A stretch of DNA of 42,326 nucleotides, from NCBI GenBank assembly GCA_016199245.1, contig JACQHC010000134.1, positions 1 to 42,326 on the forward strand, in the 5' to 3' direction. Under the pieces are notes generated by a model. The model searched no databases and was not told the DNA's origin. It saw only the letters and a program-made list of their open reading frames with translations. The translations under genes were made by a program, and so were the position numbers. The stretch comes from Gemmatimonadota bacterium (lineage in GTDB: Bacteria > Gemmatimonadota > Gemmatimonadetes > Gemmatimonadales > GWC2-71-9). This document shows, one piece after another, positions 1 through 7,433 of the stretch (positions are counted from its first letter, which is position 1; every line of letters starts with the position of its first letter).

Positions 1-680
1 AGGAAGCGGTAGCCGGCGTAGGCCGCCACGATGCAGCCACCGAACACGGCGTTGGCGATCAGCCGGTGGATGATGATCGGCATCCAGGTGGCGTTGGCGA
101 GCGCGTTCCACAGCTGGACCTCGGACGGGAGCGTCGCGGGAGTGATCTCCGTGGGCGGGGACATCATGTACGTGAGCCATCCGTTCGCGATGAACATCAC
201 GATCGTGCCCCAGACGTTGAGCAGCACGCCCAGGCCCCAGTGGGCCCATTTCGTGCGGCCCGCTTTCCAGCGATCCCAGCCGTAGTAGTACAGGTAGAGC
301 GTGAAGGACTCCACGAAGAACAGGCTCACGTAGATCCACATGGACAGCCCGAAGATCTGCGCCATGTGGCCCCAGAACCGCGGGTACAGCGTGGTGAGCA
401 GGAACACGAGCATGACGCCCCACAGCGCCGTCGCGCTATAGGCGAACACGAGGAGGCGCGTGAACTCCTGGGACAGCCGGTCGTACTTGGCGTCTTTGCC
501 GACGATCCCGATCAGCTCGGTGATCACTGCGAACATGGGCACACCGAGCACGAACGCCGCGAACATGAGGTGCACTTCCGCGGCGACCCACACCGCGGCG
601 CGCGCCCCTATGACGGGGAACCGCCCATAGGCACCCGCGGTATCCGCGGCGGCCTGGACCAGGGAGGACAGCTCAGTCAC
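1..680 (-). CDS. Cytochrome bd-like quinol oxidase subunit I (3' end outside window)
   Basis: This is the N-terminal 226 residues of a polytopic membrane protein of the CydA family, which oxidises quinol and reduces O2 in the cytoplasmic membrane. Reading the minus strand from GTG at 680 gives the first CydA helix with a single His (H37, in EVHLMFAAFVLGVP), equivalent to E. coli H19. It is followed by FFVES (E124, like E107), the GWDR motif after that helix, an NGW motif, and H205 in IIIHRLIAN, like H186. At the position of E. coli Glu99 this protein has Ile116, so it is a bd-like rather than canonical enzyme. The start overlaps the stop of the radical SAM gene by 8 bases, implying translational coupling. 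The quinol loop and the remaining heme ligands lie beyond the window. The family call is firm by motif; heme content is unknown. Confidence 0.8.
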   Translation of the reverse strand, partial: MTELSSLVQAAADTAGAYGRFPVIGARAAVWVAAEVHLMFAAFVLGVPMFAVITELIGIVGKDAKYDRLSQEFTRLLVFAYSATALWGVMLVFLLTTLYPRFWGHMAQIFGLSMWIYVSLFFVESFTLYLYYYGWDRWKAGRTKWAHWGLGVLLNVWGTIVMFIANGWLTYMMSPPTEITPATLPSEVQLWNALANATWMPIIIHRLIANAVFGGCIVAAYAGYRF

Positions 681-1995
681 GGTCGGCGAAGAACGGCAGT
701 CGCTTGGAGAAGTCCACGGGCATGGCGCGGCGGACCTCCGTCATCAGTTCGACGGTCACCTCCGCGTGGCCATGCTTCATCGCGTATTCCTCGAGCCGAT
801 GGATCACGACGCCGCGCACGAACGACGGAATCTTCCTCAACCGCTCCTCCGCCCCGGCGGACCACGGCAGCCTGCGCTCCACCTGCGCCCCGTACGTGAC
901 GGGCCGCTTCGGTTCGATGACGGGACTGCCGGAGGGCTCGTACACGCAGCCGGGATCTTCCGCCAAGGGGTCGCCGGTATCGGCGAACGCGCGAGCCCGA
1001 CACCCGCCGCACAGGCCGCGGTACTCGCAGCGCCCACACCGCCCGCCCAGCTCACCCGACCGCAGCGAGCGGAACAGCTCCGAGTCCCGCCACACGCTCG
1101 CGAACGCCTCGCCCCGCAGGTCCCCCGCCACGGCCGGCAGATACGGGCACGGCGTCACCTTTCCATCGGGCGTAATGCGGCAGTACTGAACCCCACAGGG
1201 ACACCGTGTTTCGTAGTTGAGCATCGGTGAATCGGGCAGGGTAGCGTGGACGAGACGCATGAAGTGCGGGGCGCACTTGGCGCGCACCATCATGCGGCCC
1301 AAGTACTCCCGGTGATACGTCACCAGCTCAGCAAGCACCGCTTCGTAGTCGGCGGCGGAGAGATCGGACAGGCGAGCACCGCGACCTGTGGGCACGAGGA
1401 AGTACGCGTTGAAGCACACCGCACCCTGCTCCGCCGCCCAGGCCACCAGGCTCCCCAGCTCCCGGCGGTTGCCCTTCGTCACCGTCGTCTGGATAACGAA
1501 GTCCACGCGGTGGCGCCGCAGCCGCTCCAGCGCCTCGGTCGTGGCAACCAGGGCGCCCGAACCGTGCCGGAAGTTGTCGTGATGCCGCGGCTCGAGTGAA
1601 TCCACGCTCACCGCGAACCCCGTCACCCCGGCGTCCACGAGCTCGGCCACCCGCTCGTCGGTGAGCCTGGTCCCGTTGGTGCCGACCACGACGGTGGCGC
1701 CGCGGCGTGACGCGTGCCGCGCGATGGCCGCGAGATCGGGCCGCAGCAGGGGCTCGCCCCCGGAGAGGATGAACAGGGGCGCCGGATTGAGCGCCAGGAT
1801 CTCGTCCGCGATCCGGACGCACTCCTCCGTCGCCAGCTCGTCCGTGGCGCCTTCCTCGGGCCCCGCGGAGATGTAGCAGTGGGCGCACTCGAGGTTGCAC
1901 CGCCGAGTGAGGTTCCACGCCACCACGTGCGGCACGTAGTCGGCCGGCGTGGCGGCACGCGCCGGAGCTTCCGCCAGCAACTGCGACGCGGCCAT
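673..1995 (-). CDS. Radical SAM/SPASM protein with C-terminal PCP_red domain
   Basis: A 440-residue cytoplasmic Fe-S enzyme. The radical SAM motif CNLECAHC gives C33, C37 and C40 for the SAM-binding 4Fe-4S cluster, and SGGEPL follows at 78-83. A Cys-rich SPASM-type region (C241, C265, C267, C272, C283, C320, C323, C329, C332, C350) should hold auxiliary clusters. Its CPYLP segment recalls the NirJ/AhbD type of heme-modifying radical SAM proteins. Residues 378-425 form a PCP_red domain (WSAGAEERLRKIPSFVRG), normally seen at the end of BchB. I chose ATG at 1995, 8 bases after the preceding stop; a longer upstream reading frame runs inside the preceding gene and looks non-coding. The substrate is not evident. 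Heme or tetrapyrrole modification is an inference from the domain and from the downstream bd-like oxidase; peptide modification is the alternative. Confidence 0.85.
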   Translation of the reverse strand: MAASQLLAEAPARAATPADYVPHVVAWNLTRRCNLECAHCYISAGPEEGATDELATEECVRIADEILALNPAPLFILSGGEPLLRPDLAAIARHASRRGATVVVGTNGTRLTDERVAELVDAGVTGFAVSVDSLEPRHHDNFRHGSGALVATTEALERLRRHRVDFVIQTTVTKGNRRELGSLVAWAAEQGAVCFNAYFLVPTGRGARLSDLSAADYEAVLAELVTYHREYLGRMMVRAKCAPHFMRLVHATLPDSPMLNYETRCPCGVQYCRITPDGKVTPCPYLPAVAGDLRGEAFASVWRDSELFRSLRSGELGGRCGRCEYRGLCGGCRARAFADTGDPLAEDPGCVYEPSGSPVIEPKRPVTYGAQVERRLPWSAGAEERLRKIPSFVRGVVIHRLEEYAMKHGHAEVTVELMTEVRRAMPVDFSKRLPFFADRD

Positions 1996-2003
1996 CCCCA
2001 GGG

Positions 2004-4001
2004 TCAAACCGCGTCCTCCTGGCGCTCCGTCTGCGACTCGAGCAGCCGGGTCACGGCAGCCCTGGCCTCTTCGGGGGTCACGGTCTTGAAGTCCACGGGA
2101 CACTGCGCCATCTGGGCCTCGATATCCCGGATGGGGCACCGGGTGACACCTGAGGCCTTCGCCTCTTCGATGAACTGCCGCATCTCCGCTGAGAGCGCCG
2201 AGCCGCCTTCGGCCTCGGCCCGGATCTGCTTGGCGCGGAGCTCCTGGAACATCACCATCATGGTTTCCGCGTCGAACTCGTCCGCCTCGATCATCGCTTG
2301 CTTGTTGTCATCCATCACGGCGCTCGTGACGCGACCAATGGCGTGCCGCCGGGCGAACCGCTCCACGGTGTTCCGCGCCAGCGGACGTGCGATCAGCGGC
2401 ACGCGACCGAGGCGCTCCCAGGCCTCTTCGGTCCAGGCGATCGGATCGGTCTCGACCCGCGGCCGCTGGCTTACCCGGCCCGTCACCGGGCACCGCACTT
2501 CCACCATCCCATGGGCTGGCTCCGGGTCGTCGTCGTGGCCACGCACTCTGGTCGATTTGAGCTGCTCCTCAGCCTTCACCTCCGCGAGCGCGAGTTCCTC
2601 GGCGGACCCGATCCCCATGATCAGCTGCATGTGCGTGGGGAGCAGCTTGGAGATGGCCTCATCCAGCCAGCGGTTGGTTACGGTCGCGGGCTCGCCACCC
2701 GTTCGCTCGAGCACGTACTCCTCCACGGCCTTGCGCGCGATGCCCTGCGCGAACGGCGGGACGCGCAGGATGCGGACTTCGGCATCGGGCGCCCACGGCA
2801 GCCCCGCGACGCCGTCTTCCTCGATCCACGGGATGTCCTCGGGCCGCACCCCTTCCGTCCCAACCATCAGGGTGTTGCACGGCGCGAGGCGCATCAGGTT
2901 GTCCGCCTGCGACCCCATGTCCGTCCCCTCGATGCGATGCGCGCCGTGGCGCGCCAGCACGAGCAGGGACGGCCGGATCTCCTCCGCCCACTGCAGCACG
3001 ACCTGGAACGGCTTCCCGATCAGAATCTGGGTCGTGATCGGCACACCTGCGAACTGCTGCGCCATCACCGAAGCACGTTTGATGTTGGCCTGGCTCAGCT
3101 TCAGCAGGCCCTTGTCGATGATGTTGTTGTGGAGCTCCTCCTGCTCCTCGAACTTGAACACCTTGGTCGCCTGCACCGTGAGCACGTCCTTGATGTTGCG
3201 GAACACCACGTGGTGGTATTCCACGTCGAACGCGCTGCACACGTACAGGGAGGCCTCGAACGTCGTGGCCAGCTCGAGTGCCGCGCGCATGGCCTTGAAG
3301 CTGTAGGACGACCCGTCCACACACACCATGAACCGCCCGCCTGTGAGTGGCTGGTCGTTCCGAATCACGAGCACGTCTTTGGAGATGCCGCGCAGCGCCC
3401 GCGCGGTCACACCACCCAGCTGCGACGCGGGCTGGCGGCCCAGGCCGTGCGCCCCGATGACCACCAGGTCGTAACTGCGGCCCGAAGACCCGGCGATCTT
3501 GGCGGCGGCATCCTCCTCCTCGGCCACGATCCGCCCGTTGTCGCCAATCCGCACGTCGCTCCGCACCCGGGCGCCGCCGTCGTACGTGGCCGCCCGGTTG
3601 GGGTCGAACCCGATGAGCCCGGGCAGCCGCCCCGCGCCGCTGTTCACTTCCTTAATGATCTCTTCGTAATTGATCCCTTCGAGCAGCTGCCGCGTGAGGG
3701 GCACACCGGCGGTGGCGCAGCGCTGGGCGACCTGTTCCAGGAAGCTGTCCGCGATGAGCTGCAGGCCTTTCTCAATCAGCTTGTCGTGGATCTTGCGCTG
3801 GCGCTTGATCTCGTGCGGCGTCTGGAATTGCGCGGGCAGGCCCGTTTCCAGCTGGCGGAATCGCACGTCGTGCAGCCGGGCGGCGTACACGTGGTTGGCG
3901 GTGATGTGGCCGCTGGACGCGCGGCACAGCTCGAGGGCGCGCTCGACGGCCCAGTCGGAGTGCTGCGAGTTGTCCACCGGCACAAATACTTCCCGGTACA
4001 C
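2004..4001 (-). CDS. Tandem universal stress protein with two PCP_red domains
   Basis: A 665-residue soluble protein. Residues 1-215 and about 221-380 are two UspA folds. Each opens with the usual beta strand (YREVFVPVDNS; GRFMVCVDGS), and the first ends in an ATP-loop-like GAHGLGRQPASQLGG. Two PCP_red-like domains follow, at about 403-448 (PWAPDAEVRILRVPPFAQG) and 523-563 (WTEEAWERLGRVPLIARP). The C-terminal tail has a CPIRD...CPVDF pair (C622, C634) that could bind metal or a cluster. I prefer GTG at 4001 because GGAGGG stands 4 bases upstream and the protein then begins directly at the first Usp strand; GTG at 4028 is possible. About 150 bases separate it from the ferredoxin gene upstream. 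The domain combination is unusual; a scaffold or nucleotide-sensing role in cofactor handling is a guess. Confidence 0.8.
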   Translation of the reverse strand: MYREVFVPVDNSQHSDWAVERALELCRASSGHITANHVYAARLHDVRFRQLETGLPAQFQTPHEIKRQRKIHDKLIEKGLQLIADSFLEQVAQRCATAGVPLTRQLLEGINYEEIIKEVNSGAGRLPGLIGFDPNRAATYDGGARVRSDVRIGDNGRIVAEEEDAAAKIAGSSGRSYDLVVIGAHGLGRQPASQLGGVTARALRGISKDVLVIRNDQPLTGGRFMVCVDGSSYSFKAMRAALELATTFEASLYVCSAFDVEYHHVVFRNIKDVLTVQATKVFKFEEQEELHNNIIDKGLLKLSQANIKRASVMAQQFAGVPITTQILIGKPFQVVLQWAEEIRPSLLVLARHGAHRIEGTDMGSQADNLMRLAPCNTLMVGTEGVRPEDIPWIEEDGVAGLPWAPDAEVRILRVPPFAQGIARKAVEEYVLERTGGEPATVTNRWLDEAISKLLPTHMQLIMGIGSAEELALAEVKAEEQLKSTRVRGHDDDPEPAHGMVEVRCPVTGRVSQRPRVETDPIAWTEEAWERLGRVPLIARPLARNTVERFARRHAIGRVTSAVMDDNKQAMIEADEFDAETMMVMFQELRAKQIRAEAEGGSALSAEMRQFIEEAKASGVTRCPIRDIEAQMAQCPVDFKTVTPEEARAAVTRLLESQTERQEDAV

Positions 4002-4151
4002 GGCGCCCTCCGTCGAGGGGGGCCTCACCTCAACGCCGAACGGACGTTGAGACGAATCAAATGCACTTCGGGATCGACAGCAGCGCCGAAGGCTGAGAGG
4101 TGCGGAGGCCCGGCGTCAGGCGCGAAGATTGGGACGCGGGGCGCCCGGCTG

Positions 4152-4394
4152 TCAAGGGACCATTTGCCGCCCGTTCTCGTCCCACACCGTGAGCGCGTCC
4201 ACGGGACACGCGTCGCATGCCGTGAGCAGGCGCTCCCTGCCTGTCGTCTCGGGATTCACGAACGTCACCACGCCGTCATCTGCCAGCACAAAGGCCTCGG
4301 GGGCCTCGGTCGCGCAGTTCTCGAACCCCACGCATACCAGCCGATCGATGCGAATGCGAAGCCCGTCAACCGACCGCTCCTCGAAATCGGCCAT
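4152..4394 (-). CDS. Single-cluster ferredoxin
   Basis: An 80-residue small acidic ferredoxin, probably the electron donor for a neighbour such as the radical SAM enzyme. Cysteines are C21, C27, C60 and C63, the last followed by Pro as in classical cluster-binding CP motifs. The usual central cysteine of a CxxCxxC motif is replaced (F24), so a 3Fe-4S cluster, or a 4Fe-4S cluster with an unusual ligand, is expected. It resembles the short ferredoxins that accompany cytochromes P450, but no P450 is nearby. Its start codon overlaps the stop of the upstream gene (TAATG), so the two are translated together. Confidence 0.85.
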   Translation of the reverse strand: MADFEERSVDGLRIRIDRLVCVGFENCATEAPEAFVLADDGVVTFVNPETTGRERLLTACDACPVDALTVWDENGRQMVP

Positions 4395-4855
4395 TACATG
4401 CCCTCGAGTCCCAGGTCCGCGCGTGCCTGGTCCATCACGGCTGGCGTGATCTCCGCGATGCCCCGCTCGGCGGCGTAGTCGGCATAGATCTTCCGCACCA
4501 TGCCCCGAACGAAGCTCGGCACGCGGGCAAGACGGTCAATTGCCTCGGGCGACCAGGTGGGAGGCGATTGCAGATTGCGGGTTGCAGATTGCGGAGTGGA
4601 CGAGGCAGCTGCGAACGCGTCCGCGCGTCCCACGACGTTCTCCCGCACCAGCGCCATCGGCTCGGGATCGAGCGTGCGCCCGCCGATCTCCACACCGAGC
4701 GATCGGACGAGCTGCGACTCCATCGGGTTGGCCAACAGGGCGATCGTGTGGCCGCACCGGGCGCAGGTGAACGCCGCGGCGAACGTCCCGTCTCCCGGCT
4801 CGCGCCGCTCCTGAAACGTCATCTGCTCGTCGCAGTTCACACACAGGAATTTCAC
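4394..4855 (-). CDS. Zinc-ribbon protein with C-terminal PCP_red domain
   Basis: A 153-residue soluble protein. Two CxxC pairs (C5/C8 and C31/C34) make an N-terminal zinc ribbon, and residues 101-146 are a PCP_red domain nearly identical in pattern to that of the radical SAM neighbour (shared words RVPSFVRG and IPSFVRG). The linker at residues 87-99 is encoded by a 29-base run of ATTGCAG-type repeats that looks inserted in frame. It starts with GTG in a GTGA overlap with the Mrp-like gene upstream, and its TAA overlaps the ferredoxin start. No function can be named; the ribbon may dock nucleic acid, protein or a metal, while PCP_red points to tetrapyrrole handling. Confidence 0.75.
   Translation of the reverse strand: MKFLCVNCDEQMTFQERREPGDGTFAAAFTCARCGHTIALLANPMESQLVRSLGVEIGGRTLDPEPMALVRENVVGRADAFAAASSTPQSATRNLQSPPTWSPEAIDRLARVPSFVRGMVRKIYADYAAERGIAEITPAVMDQARADLGLEGM
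4566..4594. repeat. ATTGCAG-type tandem repeat inside a coding region
   Basis: A 29-base run built of GATTGCAGATTGCGGGTTGC and a second GCAGATTGCGG. It is lower in GC than the surrounding gene and similar in composition to the arms of the intergenic element at 36604-36728. It stays in frame with the zinc-ribbon/PCP_red protein and encodes part of the linker between its two domains. Confidence 0.6.
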
Positions 4856-5688
4856 GCCAGCGTCTCCAGGAAGCGGTCGAGCAACCCGGACGGCACTTCC
4901 ACGGCGCCGGCCGAGAACGGCACCTGCGCAAGCAGCGGCACACCGAAGTCCTCCGCCAAGCGGCTTCCCGCTGACCCCGGGAACAGCGGTTCAGTAGAGC
5001 CGCAGGACGGGCAGCGATATCCGCTCATGTTCTCGATCACGCCGAGCAGTCGAATGCCCGCGTCTTGCGCGGATGCCATGGCGCGGCGGACAGACTGGTA
5101 GGACTCGTCGGTCGGAAGCGTCACGCTGACGGCGCCCTTGAGGCTCGGCGCCAGCTCGGCCACGTCCGCGACGCCGTCGGCGCCGGGGGGCAGGTCGATC
5201 ACCAGGAGCTCCAGCGGCCCCCAGGCCACATCCGCCAAGAACTCACGCAGCACACCGGCTTCGAGTGCCCCGCGCCACACGAACCGCTCGTGCTCCGGCT
5301 CGCGCCAGCGGAGCGGTCGCCCGTCCGCGAGCAGGAAGTCCGTGGATATGACTCGGATGTTCTCATTACCAAGCGCCGGGCGAACGCCTTCGGGGCTGAG
5401 CGCCAGGGGCCCCGCAGCTCCCAGCAGCCGCGCGACGGTGGGGCTCTTGAGGTCAGCGTCCACCACGCCCACACCACGCGTGAGGCGACGGGCGAGGCCG
5501 AGTGCGAGCGCAGCGGTGAGGTAGCTCTTCCCCACACCGCCCTTTCCGCTCATCACCGCCACGACGTTCCGGATCTCCGCCAATCGCGCCGCCACACGCC
5601 GGCGCTGCTCACCCACCTGGGCGCCCAGGCGGGACCGGTCTTCACCCTCGACCTCGAAGTACGTCCGAAAGCTCGCGCCCTCACTCAC
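4852..5688 (-). CDS. Mrp/ApbC/NBP35-type P-loop ATPase
   Basis: A 278-residue cytoplasmic protein of the Mrp family, whose members carry and deliver Fe-S clusters (MinD/ParA-like deviant P-loop NTPases). The P loop is SGKGGVGKS at 47-55, with VVDADLKSP and IDLPPG following as the switch motifs. ENMSGYRCPSCGS gives the CxxC (C226, C229) that binds the bridging cluster at the dimer interface. The start is GTG at 5688, in a GTGA overlap with the upstream stop, preceded by GGTGGGA; an ATG at 5718 lies inside the upstream gene. It lacks the N-terminal DUF59 domain of many Mrp proteins. The context suggests it supplies clusters to the radical SAM protein and ferredoxin of this operon. Confidence 0.88.
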   Translation of the reverse strand: MSEGASFRTYFEVEGEDRSRLGAQVGEQRRRVAARLAEIRNVVAVMSGKGGVGKSYLTAALALGLARRLTRGVGVVDADLKSPTVARLLGAAGPLALSPEGVRPALGNENIRVISTDFLLADGRPLRWREPEHERFVWRGALEAGVLREFLADVAWGPLELLVIDLPPGADGVADVAELAPSLKGAVSVTLPTDESYQSVRRAMASAQDAGIRLLGVIENMSGYRCPSCGSTEPLFPGSAGSRLAEDFGVPLLAQVPFSAGAVEVPSGLLDRFLETLA

Positions 5689-6083
5689 AGGTCCCACCCA
5701 GCGCGCGCCAGCATCCACAGGTTGATCATCACCACGAGCAGCGCGACGCCATAAAACTCAGGGGACAGCCGCTGCACGGCAGTGGGCAAGAACGTGTGGC
5801 CGATGAGGGTGGGGACTCGGAGCGCGGCGATCACCCATACCACGCGTGCGACCCACACATTCTGCCAGCGCCACAGGCCCCACATCACCGCAGCCACGAT
5901 CACCGCACCCACCATCATCCACAGCCATCCCGCGCCTCGCCCTTCGGGCAGCAGGTCGCGGCGCCACATGGCGAACGTGGCGCCCTCGTAGAGAATCCCC
6001 ACGTGGAGGTACACGAAGGCCGCCTGGCGGAACTTCCGGGCGCGGGCCTCGGGCCAGCGCGCCGCTGCTTCTGGAGAAGTCAT
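5685..6083 (-). CDS. Small four-helix membrane protein
   Basis: A 132-residue protein with four hydrophobic segments at about 18-40, 52-73, 76-98 and 110-130 and a basic N-terminus (PEARARKFRQ), so the N-terminus is probably cytoplasmic. Histidines H27 and H96 fall in or near helices and could bind heme, but no known family is recognised. It is the first gene of the minus-strand cluster and overlaps the Mrp-like gene by GTGA. I used ATG at 6083; the longer open frame upstream would run through the divergent gene and is rejected. Confidence 0.65.
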   Translation of the reverse strand: MTSPEAAARWPEARARKFRQAAFVYLHVGILYEGATFAMWRRDLLPEGRGAGWLWMMVGAVIVAAVMWGLWRWQNVWVARVVWVIAALRVPTLIGHTFLPTAVQRLSPEFYGVALLVVMINLWMLARAGWDL

Positions 6084-6134
6084 TGATTCGGTTGACCTCC
6101 GCGCGTGAGCGCGCCTACTCTCCTCAGGAATCAG

Positions 6135-6752
6135 ATGGCTGACAGCGATCATCACGCGCCCGTCAGGCCCGCCTCTGCCCGGGCTCCGCTGCTGCTTACA
6201 GCAGGCTTCGTCCTGTTTGTCGGCGTGCTCGCGGCACTGGTAGGCGCGGCCTTCGCGCGTCGCCACGTGCCAACGTACGCCCCGTCTCTCGCGCTCGAAA
6301 GACCTACCCCCTCGAGCCTCACAACGGACACCGTCACGATCGACGCCCGGGACCCGGTGACGTGGCGCTACTTCAGCTTCGCTCGCGGCGTGCTGCCGTC
6401 CGCCGATACCGCCGGCTGGGACCTGGCGTTTCGGCGCTTCCAGGTCATCGTGGCGGGAGCCGTCGCCGCCGACAGCGCGGGCGAGTTCGAACAGCTCCGA
6501 GAGGCTTCCCTCACGGGCTACACCCAAACCGTGTTCGGGTCGGACACCGTCCATCCCACCATCGATCGATGGTATCGCTACAGCTACATCACGCACCTGC
6601 TCACGCCCGGCACGCCAATCTACGTGGTACGAACGGCGGCCGGGCGCTACGCTAAGCTCGCATTCTTGAGCTACTACTGCCCGGGTCCCGCGCCGGGGTG
6701 CGTGACCTTTCAGTACACATACCGGCCGGACGGCGGGCGACTATTTCAGTGA
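6135..6752 (+). CDS. HmuY-like heme-binding protein, membrane-anchored
   Basis: A 205-residue protein with one N-terminal membrane segment (about 17-40) and an extracytoplasmic domain like the HmuY family, which binds heme at the cell surface in Bacteroidetes. Family-like features are TWRYFSF, the WDLAFRRFQV strand, a YVVRTAAGRYAKLAF strand and a final FQYTYRP strand. A CPGPAPGC pair could form a disulfide. ATG at 6135 has AGGA 5 bases upstream and is preferred to GTG at 6105. It is divergent from the PCP_red/bd-like cluster, with about 50 bases between the two start codons, so the two units probably share a regulatory region. Heme binding here is inferred from fold family and context. Confidence 0.65.
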   Translation: MADSDHHAPVRPASARAPLLLTAGFVLFVGVLAALVGAAFARRHVPTYAPSLALERPTPSSLTTDTVTIDARDPVTWRYFSFARGVLPSADTAGWDLAFRRFQVIVAGAVAADSAGEFEQLREASLTGYTQTVFGSDTVHPTIDRWYRYSYITHLLTPGTPIYVVRTAAGRYAKLAFLSYYCPGPAPGCVTFQYTYRPDGGRLFQ

Positions 6753-6755
6753 TCC

Positions 6756-6790
6756 CGGAGGGACTTGCCGCACGACTTGTGCAGGGTTCC
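6756..6790 (+). repeat. Fragment of the ~120 bp interspersed element (right end)
   Basis: Thirty-five bases just after the HmuY-like stop match the right end of the copies at 7434-7542 and 23621-23746, sharing GAGGGAC-TGCCGC and CGACTTGTGCA with about five differences. The rest of the element is absent or unrecognisable. Confidence 0.6.
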
Positions 6791-6913
6791 TTAACGTCCT
6801 CGGCGGACTCGGCGTCCGCCGCCCAGGCCGCTGCTCCCTCTTGCGATCCCGCCGACTTCTCCATATTAGCAACCAGTCCGACCCCTTTCCCCGTCACTGG
6901 CCTGGAGCGTCGC

Positions 6914-7432
6914 ATGGACGTGCAGCGGATTCTGCGTGAGGGATTCGTCTCGGGATTGATCGGAGCCGCGGGGGTGGCGACGTGGTTCCTGATCGTGGAT
7001 ACGGTAGCGGGACGGCCGTTGTTCACGCCCGCCATGCTGGGCGACGCGCTGTTCTGGGGCCTGCGAGACCCGTCCCAGGTGTCGATCGCATTCCCCACGG
7101 TCGTCGGCTACACGATGGTGCACGTGCTGGCCTTCGTCGTGGTGGGCCTGATCGCGGCGCTGCTAGCCTACGAAGTCGAGCTCTTCCCCGCGACGCTGTT
7201 CGTCGTGGTCGTGTGCTTCGCGATCTTCGAGTTCGGCTTCTACGTGATCGTCGCCACGCTCGCCCGCCCGCTGCTGGGCGCGCTCGCCTGGTGGAACGTG
7301 GCGATCGGGAACGCCATCGCGGCGTTTGGCATGGGGTACTATCTGTGGCGCATGCATCCCAAGTTGCGAGCGGAATTGAAGGCGCATCCGCTGGGAGAGC
7401 CGATGGACCAGGGGGTGGACGAGCCGGTGTAA
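6914..7432 (+). CDS. Conserved-looking integral membrane protein, function unknown
   Basis: A 172-residue protein with about four membrane helices: residues 10-28, then a periplasmic-looking stretch, 59-80, 89-112 and 117-140. The C-terminal tail is charged and probably cytoplasmic. ATG at 6914 has GGAG about 8 bases upstream. It lies 161 bases downstream of the HmuY-like gene, with a repeat fragment between. I do not recognise a family. The many aromatic and Gly residues in helices 3-4 are consistent with a small channel or an oxidase accessory protein, but that is speculation. Confidence 0.6.
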   Translation: MDVQRILREGFVSGLIGAAGVATWFLIVDTVAGRPLFTPAMLGDALFWGLRDPSQVSIAFPTVVGYTMVHVLAFVVVGLIAALLAYEVELFPATLFVVVVCFAIFEFGFYVIVATLARPLLGALAWWNVAIGNAIAAFGMGYYLWRMHPKLRAELKAHPLGEPMDQGVDEPV

Positions 7433-7433
7433 C

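Noticed and set aside
66-899. Long plus-strand open frame opposite the bd-like oxidase and radical SAM genes
   Set aside because: Arg/His/Pro-rich translation with no family signal; it mirrors GC-rich codons of the real minus-strand genes.
2298-4478. 726-codon plus-strand open frame opposite the universal stress protein gene
   Set aside because: Low-complexity His/Arg/Gly translation typical of an antisense shadow; the minus strand encodes clear domains.
673-4855. Evidence of phototrophy from PCP_red domains
   Set aside because: No bch, puf or carotenoid genes are visible, and the domain occurs on unrelated proteins here; only tetrapyrrole handling is suggested.
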